A stretch of 64,000 nucleotides of DNA from Heterotrichella gracilis (taxonomy: Eukaryota; Sar; Xanthophyceae; Tribonematales; Xanthonemataceae): the NCBI GenBank assembly GCA_032358255.1, contig JAULBX010011099.1:62001-126000 (forward strand), given 5' to 3'. Both the position numbers and the translations under genes were made by a program. The notes below the pieces were generated by a model. It saw only the letters and a program-made list of their open reading frames with translations. It made no database searches and had not been told where the DNA came from. Position 1 is the first letter of the stretch, and each line of letters opens with the position of its first letter. Below are positions 43,601 to 52,156 of this stretch, in pieces.

Positions 43601-46600
43601 CGTCAAAACCAACGACTGTATAATCTGTTGCCACCAATGGTGCGTCTGTAAATGTGGAACCGCCAACTAAACTTGGGATCCAGCTGTAGGTAAGCGCACC
43701 TGTAGCCGTTAAGGTAGTGGTACTTCCTAAACAAACTGCCGAAGGTGTAGCTGCAAGCGACACGCTTGGTAATGGTACAACTGTAATAGAAATAGTATTG
43801 GAGGAAGAACAGTTTCCAATGGTTCCCGAAACAGTATAAATCGTTGTGCCTAATGGTGTATCGAAGAGTGGATTGTTAGTCGATCCCCCTGGATTCCATG
43901 TAAAGGCAGGCGCTCCGGTAGCTAATAAAGAAACGCTAAATCCTGCGCAAACAGAAGGTGATGAGGCGACAATATTAATGGTTGGACTTGGGTTGACCAC
44001 CATGGTATATAAAGCAGAGCTTGAACAACCGCTGCCATTGGTTCCGGTTACAGTATAAACGGTGGTAATGGCAGGATTCACAATGATACTTGAAATATTA
44101 GATCCTGTATTCCATGAATAGGAAGTTGCACCGGTGGCAGTGAGCGTTGCTGAAGAGCCGCTGCAAATAGGATTACTATTCGCTGTCACACTAACACTCG
44201 GTACCGAGTTAACAGTAACACTAACGGTTTGTGAATTGGCGCATCCAAATGCACTCAAGCCATTCACCGTAAAGATGGTAGAAGTAGCAGGGAAAACATT
44301 TACCGGATTAGAAGTCAATGAACCCGGACTCCAGGTATAACTTGCCGCACCATTTGCAGTGAGTGTGGTGGCCGCGCCCAAACAAATTGTGGCAGGAGAA
44401 GCAAAAGCATTGATGTTAGGTAAAGGATTAACTACAACTGTAACACTTGTTGAGCCAGTACAACTGCCCAAAGCGCCAAACACAGTATAAGTAGTTGTTA
44501 CGGTAGGACTCACGCTAATAAGACTTCCACTTCCGGAAGGTAACCAAGTATAAAATGTATTAGAGCCATTCGCTGTAATATTTGTTGACTGACCCGAACA
44601 AATTGTAGGTGAAGTGGCTACCGCAGTAATGGTTGGATTCGGACTTACCACTAGACTAACATTAGTGGTACCTGTACAACCTGCGCCACTCACTCCAATT
44701 AAAGTGTAAACGGTTGAAGCAGCAGGGCTAACGACTGCATTTGCCCCTGTAATTGGACCAGGGGTCCAGGTATAATTTGTTGCGCCACCTCCGCTTAAGG
44801 TAGCAGAACTTCCGGCACAGATATTAGTTGGTGTTGAGATGGCAAAAACGATCGGATTAGGATTAACAACTACAGTAGTAACTGCAGATCCTGTGCAACC
44901 TGCTGCAGTTCCCAAAACTGTATAGGCCGTTGTTACTGAAGGTGTAACTATTTGAGAAGCCCCGCTTAAATTAACAGGTAACCAAGAATATGTTGTTGCT
45001 CCGCTTGCCGAAATTGTTGCAGAGGCACCGACGCAAATGGTCGCTGGGTTTGCACTTGCTGTTAATACAGGAATTGGAACTACAGTCAATACAAAATTTG
45101 TTTGACCAACACAACCAACTGAAATAGATCCGAATAATGTGTAAGTTGTGGTTGATGAAGGATTAACAGTAATGCTACTGGCATTGGAACCACCCGGTTG
45201 CCAAGTATATGAAGTGCCTCCGGATCCGTTAAGGGTAACAAAACTACCGGCACAAATTGTTGAAACAGGTGCGCTGATTGAGATATTTGGTGGAGCTGTA
45301 ACATTTACCTGACAAATGTGTGTCCCTATACATCCATTGGAGTTTTGTCCGAAAAGAGTATATGTAGTTACGGTAGTAGGCGTTACAATTACTGAAGCGC
45401 CTGTTAAATTAACCGGTTGCCAAGTGTAGCTGACACCTCCTGTAGCAGTTACAGTGGAGCTACCTCCAGTACAAATTGCTGTTGGTGTTGCATTGGCAGA
45501 AATAACCGGCAAAGCATTTACCGGAAGTGTTAATTGAGTTGTACTTCCAATACAACCTGCTGCGCTGGTTCCGCTTAAAGAATAGGTTGTGGCAACCGCC
45601 GGCGAAACAATAATATTATTAGTTGTGGCCCCTGTATTCCAAGTATAGGTAGTAGCACCACTTGCAGTTAAAGTAGCTGAATTTCCAATACAAATAGCAG
45701 TTGGGTTAGCGGTGATGCTTAAGGTTGGAAGTGGATTTACGATCAAGGTAATAACCGTAGAACCTGTACATCCCGAAGTTGTCCCCGTTACACTGTATGT
45801 GGTGGTAACCGTAGGTGAAACAAATATATTGGCACCGGATAAACTTCCGGGATTCCAAATATAAGACGTAGCACCGGTAGCCGTGAGAGCGGCATTAGCG
45901 CCAATACAAATCGCCGTAGGAGAAGCAGTAGCACCAACTGTTGGTGTTGGGATGAAATTCACACTCACTGTTCGCGTTGAAGTACAACCGATAGCGTTCG
46001 CGCCAATGACTGTATATGTTGTTGTAATGGTTGGAGTCACAGAAATATTTGCTCCTGTTGTATTCATTGGTAACCAGGTATAATTCACTGCCCCCAGTGC
46101 ACTGAGATTAGAACTGTTTCCCGGACAAACAGCTGTTGGACTGGCCGTAGCAGTAAGCGATGGCGCAGCGTTAACACTCACGCTGAGAACAACGGCATTA
46201 CTTAAACAACCACTGGCATTACTGCCGGTAACTGTATAGGACGTATTAACGGTTGGACAAACGACTGCTGAACCTGATGAGTAAGTATAACTGGTAGCAC
46301 CCAAAGGAGAAATAGTGGCACATGTTCCGGCGCAAATAATGCTTGGTGATGCGGTGGCACTAATGGTAGGATTAGCAGATACAGTCACAAGAACCGTATT
46401 TTGTCCGGCACACCCGGCTGTTACACCAATCGCTGTGTAGGTTGTATTGACTAATGGACTTACTGTAATATTTGCTCCGCTGATACCACCGGGATTCCAG
46501 GTATAAGATGTTGCGCCCGTAGCAGAAAGAGCTAAGGTAGCGCCGGCACACACTGTTGGAGAGGTCGGCGTAATAGAAACGTTTGGAACCGGTGTTACAA

Positions 46601-49337
46601 TTACCTGAACAGTTTGGCTTATTGAACAACCAAAGGCATTCGCCCCGGTTACAGTATATATGGTGGTAATGGTAGGACTAACAGAAATACTTGTGGCATT
46701 GCTGCCGGTTGACCAAGTATATGAAGTGGCTCCGGTGACACTTAATGTAGAACTGGCTCCCTGACATATATTGGTAGGTGATGCTGTTACCGCCAATGTT
46801 GGAATTGGATTTGCGGTGACGGTGACAACCACAGGCGTACCGGTACAGCCTGAAGCGTCAGAACCCGTTATCGTATAAGAAGTATTAATTAAAGGACACA
46901 CCACAAAAGCACCGCCGGAAATGGTATATGTGAGGCCTCCTGTTGGAACAATAGTGGCACACGACCCGGCACATAAAGTTGCCGGACTGGCAGCAGCATT
47001 TATTGTTGGCAATGGCACAACCGTGACGATGGTAACGGCTTGCACCGTACAGCCGGCGGCATTTGCCCCAATTAAAGTGTAGGTAGTATTAACAGTGGGT
47101 GAAACAGAAATGCTTGTTGCATTGCTATTACCCGGAAGCCAGGTATAAGTGACTGCACCAGCGGCACTCAGCGTGACTGAAGAACCAAAACACAAGGAAG
47201 GTGAAGAAGGAGAGATGGTAAGGATAGGTACCGGGCTTATCAATGGATTTGCGGTGAAGGTGGACACACAATTCATGGCATCTTTGGCGCTCACTGAATA
47301 CCCGCCTGCTAAGGTGGGAGTAACAACCACACTTGCTAAGTTGGAGGCCACAGGTGCCGCCCAGGTAAAATTACCAACTGCTAATGGAGCGCTGGCAGTT
47401 AACGTGGTGCTATTCCCAGGACAAACCGTTGCAGGGTTTGCAGCTATGGTGATGCTTGGTCCGGGATTAACACTGAGGGTGATATTTGCTGAATTAGAAC
47501 AAGTTCCCGATGCGCCAATCACCGTATAATTAGTAGTGACAGTAGGTGTGAGTGTCTGAAAAAAACCGGTTACATTTGTTGGTAACCAGGTAAAGGTCGT
47601 AGCTCCCCCGGCAACTATGTTTACAGGAGTTCCGGCGCAATTGTACGTTGGACTAAATGGTGTTAAGGTAAGTACGATGGCCGCTGAGGCAAAAATACCG
47701 GTAGTGGAAGTGCCACTACATCCAGTTGTTGCTGTACCAATGGTTGTGTAGGTTGTTGTTACCAAAGGGTTCACGGTGACTAATGATCCTGTTAATGCCC
47801 CGGGATTCCAAACATATGAATTAGCACCAAAGGCCGTAAGGGTCGCTGTTTGACCGGGGCAGACCGTAAAATTACTGCTCAACACAGTGACAACCGGGTC
47901 AGGATTAACAGTCACCTCGGTAGTGAACGTTCCTAAACAGGTTCCTGTTTTGGCCGTGAGCGTATAAATGGTTGTTATGGTCGGACTGACGACAATGGTA
48001 GAGAGTGTTGAGCCTCCGGGAGTCCAGGTATATTGAGAGGCCCCAACGGCTGAGAGTGTTGATGAAGTGCTGGTTCCTGTAGCGCATAAATTTGCCGGAG
48101 AAGCTGTAACCGTTGTTGGCGGCACAAACTGAAGGTTAATGATTTTTTGCAATGGTGGATTACAAATACCGGTAGGGCTCATGTTGAGCGTGTAATTACC
48201 AGGCAATGAAGTGGTGACAGTTTGACTGGAGTTATTGGTAAAGGTACCTGCCGGTCCAAACCAGGCGTATGGCCCTAGACCGGATGGCGCAGTTAGTGTG
48301 GCATTTGATCCGCAAATAACCTGTGGAAATACAGTTGTGCTAGGCATTGACAAGGTTTGTGTACCATTTACCGTTAGGTTCATGGTATTACAATTGGAGT
48401 CAAAATAGGCGTAACCGTAGTGACCGGTTAACGAACAATGTGCCACCATCACTTCAATGGTTACGTTTTGCGACATGTAAGGTGTAAGGTCAATGGAGAA
48501 TTTTTGCCAGCCGGTATTGGTTTGAATACCGCCGGTTAATAAGGTCCAAGTGGTTGGCCCGATACCTGCACAGCCGCCTGAACCGGTCGAAGGCGCTACA
48601 ATACTAAAATTAGGACATCCCTGAAGGGTGTTGGCAAAATTCCGGATCTTTACCAACATGTAAGGGGTTTCAAAACAATCGTGACTGGTAGCGTTTTGCA
48701 TCACTGCCCAATAAGCGAAGTCGTACAAATAATTGGTAGGCGTCACACTAAATGTTTGCGATAGTTTCACTACAGCCGCGGTACCAATGGTGGTATTGTT
48801 AATTCTGGCAACTTTTGTTCCACCTAAAGGAGAGTTTGGAATGGAGCCAACAACCGCATCGGTAAAGGGCGTTGACACTACGGTTACTTGTGATCCAATA
48901 GTGATCGCTGTGTTGGTGGTCGGATAATTTTGTGAGCCGTTGTTTGTTCCTACAGAAGCCGTCCAGCCTGATAAGGTTCCTGATTCAAAATCTTCGTTAT
49001 TACAAGGAGCATTGTTCACGCTGGCAGAAGAGTATTTGCCGGTATTGAGTTCAAGTGGGTAGTATTCAGTTAACCACGATTCTGTTTCGCCGCTTACCAA
49101 ATTGTATTTGTCGTTGATAAAGGTTCTTTTCTGCTGGTTCAAATAAACCTGAAACTCTTGACCATAAAGGCCTCTGTTCAATGCTTTATTCTTTACGGCA
49201 GTCTCATCAAAGCCTGCGAGAGAATCTGAACTGAAAATGGTTTTAAATGGAGATGTGCTATTTGTTTGGGAAAATAGTGCCGTGCTGATAAACGTAAGTG
49301 TAATAAAAATCAGGGACTTAATACGTGAAAAGTTCAT
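40632..49337 (-). CDS. Giant SprB-like T9SS type B adhesin with 25 tandem Cys-pair repeats
   Basis: 2901 residues. Signal peptide about 1-24 (ending LFSQ). An N-terminal domain (about 25-105) and a DFESGTLSGW-type beta sandwich (about 112-330) precede 25 tandem ~72-residue repeats (409-2222). Each repeat has a Cys near position 10 (ICAG type), a TYTW strand, a 'SPxxTTxYTVxG' strand and a second Cys about 45 residues on. Two altered repeat domains (2223-2380) and a ~95-residue segment follow, then two DUF11-like domains (2475-2639, 2640-2805) and a type B CTD (2806-2901: LFIPEGFSPNGDNINDLF, YNRWGNKVYENG). First gene of the four-gene operon with SprF-like and PorE-like partners. Extended cell-surface fibre is inferred; gliding function not shown. 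Confidence 0.9.
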   Translation of the reverse strand: MNFSRIKSLIFITLTFISTALFSQTNSTSPFKTIFSSDSLAGFDETAVKNKALNRGLYGQEFQVYLNQQKRTFINDKYNLVSGETESWLTEYYPLELNTGKYSSASVNNAPCNNEDFESGTLSGWTASVGTNNGSQNYPTTNTAITIGSQVTVVSTPFTDAVVGSIPNSPLGGTKVARINNTTIGTAAVVKLSQTFSVTPTNYLYDFAYWAVMQNATSHDCFETPYMLVKIRNFANTLQGCPNFSIVAPSTGSGGCAGIGPTTWTLLTGGIQTNTGWQKFSIDLTPYMSQNVTIEVMVAHCSLTGHYGYAYFDSNCNTMNLTVNGTQTLSMPSTTVFPQVICGSNATLTAPSGLGPYAWFGPAGTFTNNSSQTVTTSLPGNYTLNMSPTGICNPPLQKIINLQFVPPTTVTASPANLCATGTSTSSTLSAVGASQYTWTPGGSTLSTIVVSPTITTIYTLTAKTGTCLGTFTTEVTVNPDPVVTVLSSNFTVCPGQTATLTAFGANSYVWNPGALTGSLVTVNPLVTTTYTTIGTATTGCSGTSTTGIFASAAIVLTLTPFSPTYNCAGTPVNIVAGGATTFTWLPTNVTGFFQTLTPTVTTNYTVIGASGTCSNSANITLSVNPGPSITIAANPATVCPGNSTTLTASAPLAVGNFTWAAPVASNLASVVVTPTLAGGYSVSAKDAMNCVSTFTANPLISPVPILTISPSSPSLCFGSSVTLSAAGAVTYTWLPGNSNATSISVSPTVNTTYTLIGANAAGCTVQAVTIVTVVPLPTINAAASPATLCAGSCATIVPTGGLTYTISGGAFVVCPLINTSYTITGSDASGCTGTPVVVTVTANPIPTLAVTASPTNICQGASSTLSVTGATSYTWSTGSNATSISVSPTITTIYTVTGANAFGCSISQTVQVIVTPVPNVSITPTSPTVCAGATLALSATGATSYTWNPGGISGANITVSPLVNTTYTAIGVTAGCAGQNTVLVTVSANPTISATASPSIICAGTCATISPLGATSYTYSSGSAVVCPTVNTSYTVTGSNASGCLSNAVVLSVSVNAAPSLTATASPTAVCPGNSSNLSALGAVNYTWLPMNTTGANISVTPTITTTYTVIGANAIGCTSTRTVSVNFIPTPTVGATASPTAICIGANAALTATGATSYIWNPGSLSGANIFVSPTVTTTYSVTGTTSGCTGSTVITLIVNPLPTLSITANPTAICIGNSATLTASGATTYTWNTGATTNNIIVSPAVATTYSLSGTSAAGCIGSTTQLTLPVNALPVISANATPTAICTGGSSTVTATGGVSYTWQPVNLTGASVIVTPTTVTTYTLFGQNSNGCIGTHICQVNVTAPPNISISAPVSTICAGSFVTLNGSGGTSYTWQPGGSNASSITVNPSSTTTYTLFGSISVGCVGQTNFVLTVVPIPVLTASANPATICVGASATISASGATTYSWLPVNLSGASQIVTPSVTTAYTVLGTAAGCTGSAVTTVVVNPNPIVFAISTPTNICAGSSATLSGGGATNYTWTPGPITGANAVVSPAASTVYTLIGVSGAGCTGTTNVSLVVSPNPTITAVATSPTICSGQSTNITANGSNTFYTWLPSGSGSLISVSPTVTTTYTVFGALGSCTGSTSVTVVVNPLPNINAFASPATICLGAATTLTANGAASYTWSPGSLTSNPVNVFPATSTIFTVNGLSAFGCANSQTVSVTVNSVPSVSVTANSNPICSGSSATLTATGATSYSWNTGSNISSIIVNPAITTVYTVTGTNGSGCSSSALYTMVVNPSPTINIVASSPSVCAGFSVSLLATGAPAFTWNPGGSTNNPLFDTPLGTTIYTVSGTIGNCSSSNTISITVVPLPSVSLAATPSAVCLGSTTTLTATGALTYSWIPSLVGGSTFTDAPLVATDYTVVGFDAVGCPNFATVSVNVLPNPTVTAIGSSSAVCVGNSATLSAFGATNYTWQPGSLSGASITVSPLASTVYTVSGDNGACAGIATVSLVVNPLPIVTAAAANSPLCAGNSVTLTANGAVTYSWIPVSLTGSSVVDNPLVSTTYTVLGEDLNGCIGTGNVSVLVNPNPTITIVATPTTICNGSSVSLSANGALTYTWSNNQTGAVITDTPAISTMYSVTGTDANGCVGTESVLINVVPIPTITISPANTSVCIGSSATLTANGAINYTWLPSGTNGSVLVASPLVLTTYSVVGDNGGNCPTTATVDVFVNPLPANVVASSIGTVGCVSPTAALLGSSTDTNVSYAWSGPSGYSSASQNATVSGVWGDFTLTVTDNATGCSATATVNVPSDNTIPLITPVTSGSITCAVSVVTITAVNTTTNAAYSWSGPSAFTGSLISATVSVGGNYTVTVTDLSSTCSSTAVVSVGVHTRVETTASITPATCTNGVSNNDGKINVLGYVVTDKYDIVGGTTYTGTATYATAVNVPTNGVITNNLANPSTTVAYTIRLFDAQGCIKDTTLFLIPVNCSFKTLGIAKAASVPFLNDDGSYDVGFKVVVKNYDLGTLSNVSLTENLASTFASANSFTVLGSPVISPLSSGLTPNTTFNGTSQTNLLQGSSNTINSGKADTISFTVRVSTSLFFLPFNNSVLGSALNVNNQTILDSSHTGLDPDPDNDLNPFNNNTPTTVSFTPASFFGITKVGAITAAADKSFDVSYTVTIHNLGNDTVRNVSLNDSLFEATIKNPASYTIKSAPVLNGSGLSVNSAFNGKDDIRLIIPSESKLAPNTISSISFVINVIPETVTSISNSAYGSALRASSATQFETVSDTSGNGINPDINNNGIWNEPEDNLPTVLLIPSATQTLFIPEGFSPNGDNINDLFVIQGLPTTGDNSITFYNRWGNKVYENGNYDNSWDGTSNAKGTLGKDKLPQGTYYYILDMKNSGIKAISGFITIEY
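42672..48113 (-). repeat. Array of 25 tandem 69-77-residue repeats in the giant adhesin
   Basis: Repeat boundaries by residue count: first unit 409-483, then a run to 2222. Lengths are 72 or 73 in most units; unit 4 is 77 and unit 1 is 75. Units 6 (780-848) and 9 (993-1061) are 69 long and carry four Cys. Segment lengths before, within and after the array sum to 2901, so the count is self-consistent. The units are diverged in DNA, so this is not a recent expansion. Confidence 0.85.
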
Positions 49338-49393
49338 AATAAAATATCTGTTAAATAGTGAACTAACTTACTAAAAATTTTTAAACATTTTTT

Positions 49394-49414
49394 GTCAAAA
49401 TAGTGTATTTTGAC
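49394..49414. promoter_or_regulatory. Perfect palindrome upstream of the giant adhesin operon
   Basis: Arms GTCAAAATA and TATTTTGAC flank a GTG centre (9+3+9 bases), 57 bases before the adhesin start at 49337 and 175 bases before mutL. Perfect symmetry over 18 bases and its place in the divergent promoter region make it a candidate operator. Each arm also carries TATTTTG, one base short of the -7 TAnnTTTG box on each strand. Confidence 0.5.
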
Positions 49415-49573
49415 CCAACCTTTTTTAACACACTAACTGTCAGATGTTTAACAAAATAAAAAGTGTAAGAAAAGTAGAAACGTTGAGGGAATAAATTCAA
49501 TGGTAGTCTGCTTTTTGACCTTTTTTGGCTAAATTGGTAAAAAATGAAAATTATGTTCCTCCTACTTATTGAT

Positions 49574-49581
49574 TAAATTTG
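49574..49581 (+). promoter_or_regulatory. Putative -7 box (TAAATTTG) of mutL
   Basis: TAAATTTG fits TAnnTTTG and ends seven bases before the mutL ATG at 49589, which would make the transcript nearly leaderless. No -33 TTTG at the usual spacing was seen. Confidence 0.35.
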
Positions 49582-49588
49582 ACCGTTT

Positions 49589-51418
49589 ATGTCACTAAAT
49601 ACGATAGCACTTCTCCCCGACCATGTTGCCAATCAAATTGCTGCCGGAGAGGTTGTTCAGCGACCTGCCAGTGTGGTGAAGGAATTGCTGGAAAACGCTA
49701 TTGATGCGGGGGCCACTCATATTCAACTCATTATTAAAGATGCCGGTAAAACGCTCATACAGGTAATTGATAATGGAAAAGGCATGAACCCTTTTGATGC
49801 ACGCATGTGTTTTGAAAGGCATGCTACATCTAAAATAAACAAGGCCGACGATCTGTTTACGCTTACTACCAAAGGATTTCGGGGAGAGGCCTTAGCAAGT
49901 ATTGCTGCCATTGCGCAGGTTGAACTCAAAACAAAACAAGCCGAAGATACAGTTGGGCAGCACATTACCATAGAAGGCGGAAAACTAATTTCTCAAACAG
50001 AATGTCAGTCAGCTAGCGGCACTTCTTTTGTAGTAAAAAATTTATTTTACAACATTCCTGCCAGAAGAAATTTTTTAAAGAACGATCAGATTGAGCAAAA
50101 GCACATTATTGATGAACTCGAACGAATTGCTATTCCTCACACCAATGTTCACTTTACATTAAATAGTAACGGAAATGAAATTCTCAATTTGCCCCCAGGA
50201 AATCTCATGCAGCGCATCAAATCGCTCCTGGGCAATTACATCCAAAAGGAATTGGTTCAAATTAATGAGGATACTTCCTTTGTAAAAATAAGCGGTTATG
50301 TGAGTCTGCCCGATGCCGCCATCAAGACAAAAAAGGAGCAGTATTTTTTTGTGAATAACCGTTATGTCAGAAACCCCTTTTTGAATCACGCCATTTACGA
50401 AGCATACAAAGAACTTATCGGGTACCAATCTCATCCGCGGTATTTTATTTTTCTGGAACTGGATCCAAAACATATTGATATTAATATTCATCCTACCAAG
50501 ACAGAAGTAAAATTTACGGATGACAAAACCGTTTACATGTTATTACTCAGCTCCATTAAACGCGCCCTGGGCAAGGCTAATGTGGCGCCTTCTATGGATT
50601 TTGAATCGGAGTACAGTCTTAATCAGGAACAAGCACAATCTAACCGCGTTTATACCCAACCTACCATACAAGTAAATACCAATTACAATCCCTTCAACAA
50701 CTCTGCTTCCAATGCCATGGCTATTGGAAATGAAAAATCGAACCGACAAAATTGGGAAACCTTATTTGAAGGTTTTAAAAATAATGCAGACGCCAACACA
50801 TTGGGTGATGAAAAAGTACAACACTCCTTGGATGCCATAAAAAAAGAAGCCATTGCTTTTAATGTGTTTCAATTAAATTTTAAATACCTGGTAACCATTT
50901 ATAACCAAAATGTTTTAATTGTTGATCAGCAAAGAGCTCATGAACGCATTGTTTACGAGCATTATCTGAATTCAAAAAAAGAAAATGCCATTAGCTCTCA
51001 ACAAGTGCTTTTTCCTGAACAAATAGAATTGAGTGCCGGCGATTTCTCCTTAATGAAAAATTTGCTGAGCGAATTTAAGTACCTTGGATTTGACATTGAA
51101 AATTTTGGCAAGAACAGCATTGTAGTCAATGGTGTTCCGTCCGATCTTCAGGATTTTAACATCAAACAAACCCTCGAAGGCATCATAGAGACATTCAAAT
51201 TGAATACCATTGATGTTAAAATTGAAAAGCAAGATAATTTATGCCGTGCCATTGCAAAAAACATCAGCATTAAACATGGTAAAGCACTTGAAACAGACGA
51301 AATGCGTCTCTTGCTGAATCATTTGTTTGATTGTGAAAATCCATTGTATACGGCAAACGGCAAAGTGGTGATGATGGAAGTTGAATACACGGATATAGAA
51401 AAATACTTTAAACGCTAA
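49589..51418 (+). CDS. mutL: DNA mismatch repair protein MutL
   Basis: 609 residues, full length. GHKL ATPase motifs: LPDHVANQIAAGEVVQRPASVVKELLENAIDAGA (motif I region), DNGKGM (motif II), ATSKI, and TTKGFRGEALASIA (motif III). The dimerising C-terminal domain includes the endonuclease-site region, which here reads DQQRAHERIVYE (about 446-457) instead of DQHAxxERIxYE, and C-terminal CENPLYTANGK. It couples MutS recognition to strand removal. Start is the ATG at 49589, giving the conserved N-terminus. The stop at 51416-51418 touches the next gene's ATG, so mutL and the rhomboid gene are likely cotranscribed. Endonuclease activity uncertain because of the His-to-Gln change. Confidence 0.95.
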   Translation: MSLNTIALLPDHVANQIAAGEVVQRPASVVKELLENAIDAGATHIQLIIKDAGKTLIQVIDNGKGMNPFDARMCFERHATSKINKADDLFTLTTKGFRGEALASIAAIAQVELKTKQAEDTVGQHITIEGGKLISQTECQSASGTSFVVKNLFYNIPARRNFLKNDQIEQKHIIDELERIAIPHTNVHFTLNSNGNEILNLPPGNLMQRIKSLLGNYIQKELVQINEDTSFVKISGYVSLPDAAIKTKKEQYFFVNNRYVRNPFLNHAIYEAYKELIGYQSHPRYFIFLELDPKHIDINIHPTKTEVKFTDDKTVYMLLLSSIKRALGKANVAPSMDFESEYSLNQEQAQSNRVYTQPTIQVNTNYNPFNNSASNAMAIGNEKSNRQNWETLFEGFKNNADANTLGDEKVQHSLDAIKKEAIAFNVFQLNFKYLVTIYNQNVLIVDQQRAHERIVYEHYLNSKKENAISSQQVLFPEQIELSAGDFSLMKNLLSEFKYLGFDIENFGKNSIVVNGVPSDLQDFNIKQTLEGIIETFKLNTIDVKIEKQDNLCRAIAKNISIKHGKALETDEMRLLLNHLFDCENPLYTANGKVVMMEVEYTDIEKYFKR

Positions 51419-52147
51419 ATGAATTACAACAATCAATACAGACCCGGCGGATTTGGTGGCTTACCCATGGTGACCAAAAACATTATCATCATTAATGTGA
51501 TCTTGTTTGTTGCTACCATGATAGGGCAAAGCAAAGGAATAGATCTGACAAAATATTTAGGACTTCATTATTTTCTGGCGGATGATTTTAAACCACACCA
51601 GTTTATTACCTATATTTTTATGCATGGAAGTGTGACACACATTTTCTTTAACATGTTTGGAGTTTATATTTTCGGACAAGTACTGGAACAGGTGTGGGGA
51701 CCAAAACGTTATCTCATCTTTTATATTTTAACCGGTTTGGGAGCAGCTCTGGCGCAGTATGTGATCATGCATTTTGAGATTCAGGAAGTGTTGCGTTTGG
51801 TGAACGCAGAAATAGATTCCCCCTTATTAAGCGCTGCTGATAAAGCCGATTACATTAACCAAAAATTTGATTACTTAAACCGACAAGTGATCGTTGGCGC
51901 ATCTGGTTCTTTATTCGGATTACTGGGAGCCTTTGGTATGTTGTTCCCGAATCAAAAACTATACCTATACTTTTTTATTCCCATAAAAGCCAAATGGCTG
52001 GTTATTGCTTACGGTGCCTTTGAGTTATTTTCAGGATGGCAAAATGATCCTTCCGATAATGTTGCCCATTTTGCGCATATTGGCGGATTAGTTGTTGGAG
52101 TTATTCTTGTACTGATTTGGCGAAAGGACAGAACTCATTTTTATTAA
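51419..52147 (+). CDS. Rhomboid-family intramembrane serine protease
   Basis: 242 residues, about six hydrophobic segments. Catalytic Ser is in GASGSLFGLLGAFG (about 161-174) and the partner His in NVAHFAHIGGLVVG near the C-terminus. HGSVTHIFFNMFGVYIFG (about 71-88) matches the H-x3-N oxyanion region of TM2. Cleaves transmembrane segments in the membrane; the substrate is unknown. Starts directly at the end of mutL. Confidence 0.9.
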   Translation: MNYNNQYRPGGFGGLPMVTKNIIIINVILFVATMIGQSKGIDLTKYLGLHYFLADDFKPHQFITYIFMHGSVTHIFFNMFGVYIFGQVLEQVWGPKRYLIFYILTGLGAALAQYVIMHFEIQEVLRLVNAEIDSPLLSAADKADYINQKFDYLNRQVIVGASGSLFGLLGAFGMLFPNQKLYLYFFIPIKAKWLVIAYGAFELFSGWQNDPSDNVAHFAHIGGLVVGVILVLIWRKDRTHFY

Positions 52148-52156
52148 GGATCACTC

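Noticed and set aside
42672-48113. CRISPR-like or satellite repeat reading of the 5.4-kb array
   Set aside because: Repeats are ~217 bases, keep the reading frame, diverge in DNA and match a protein repeat family; no spacers.
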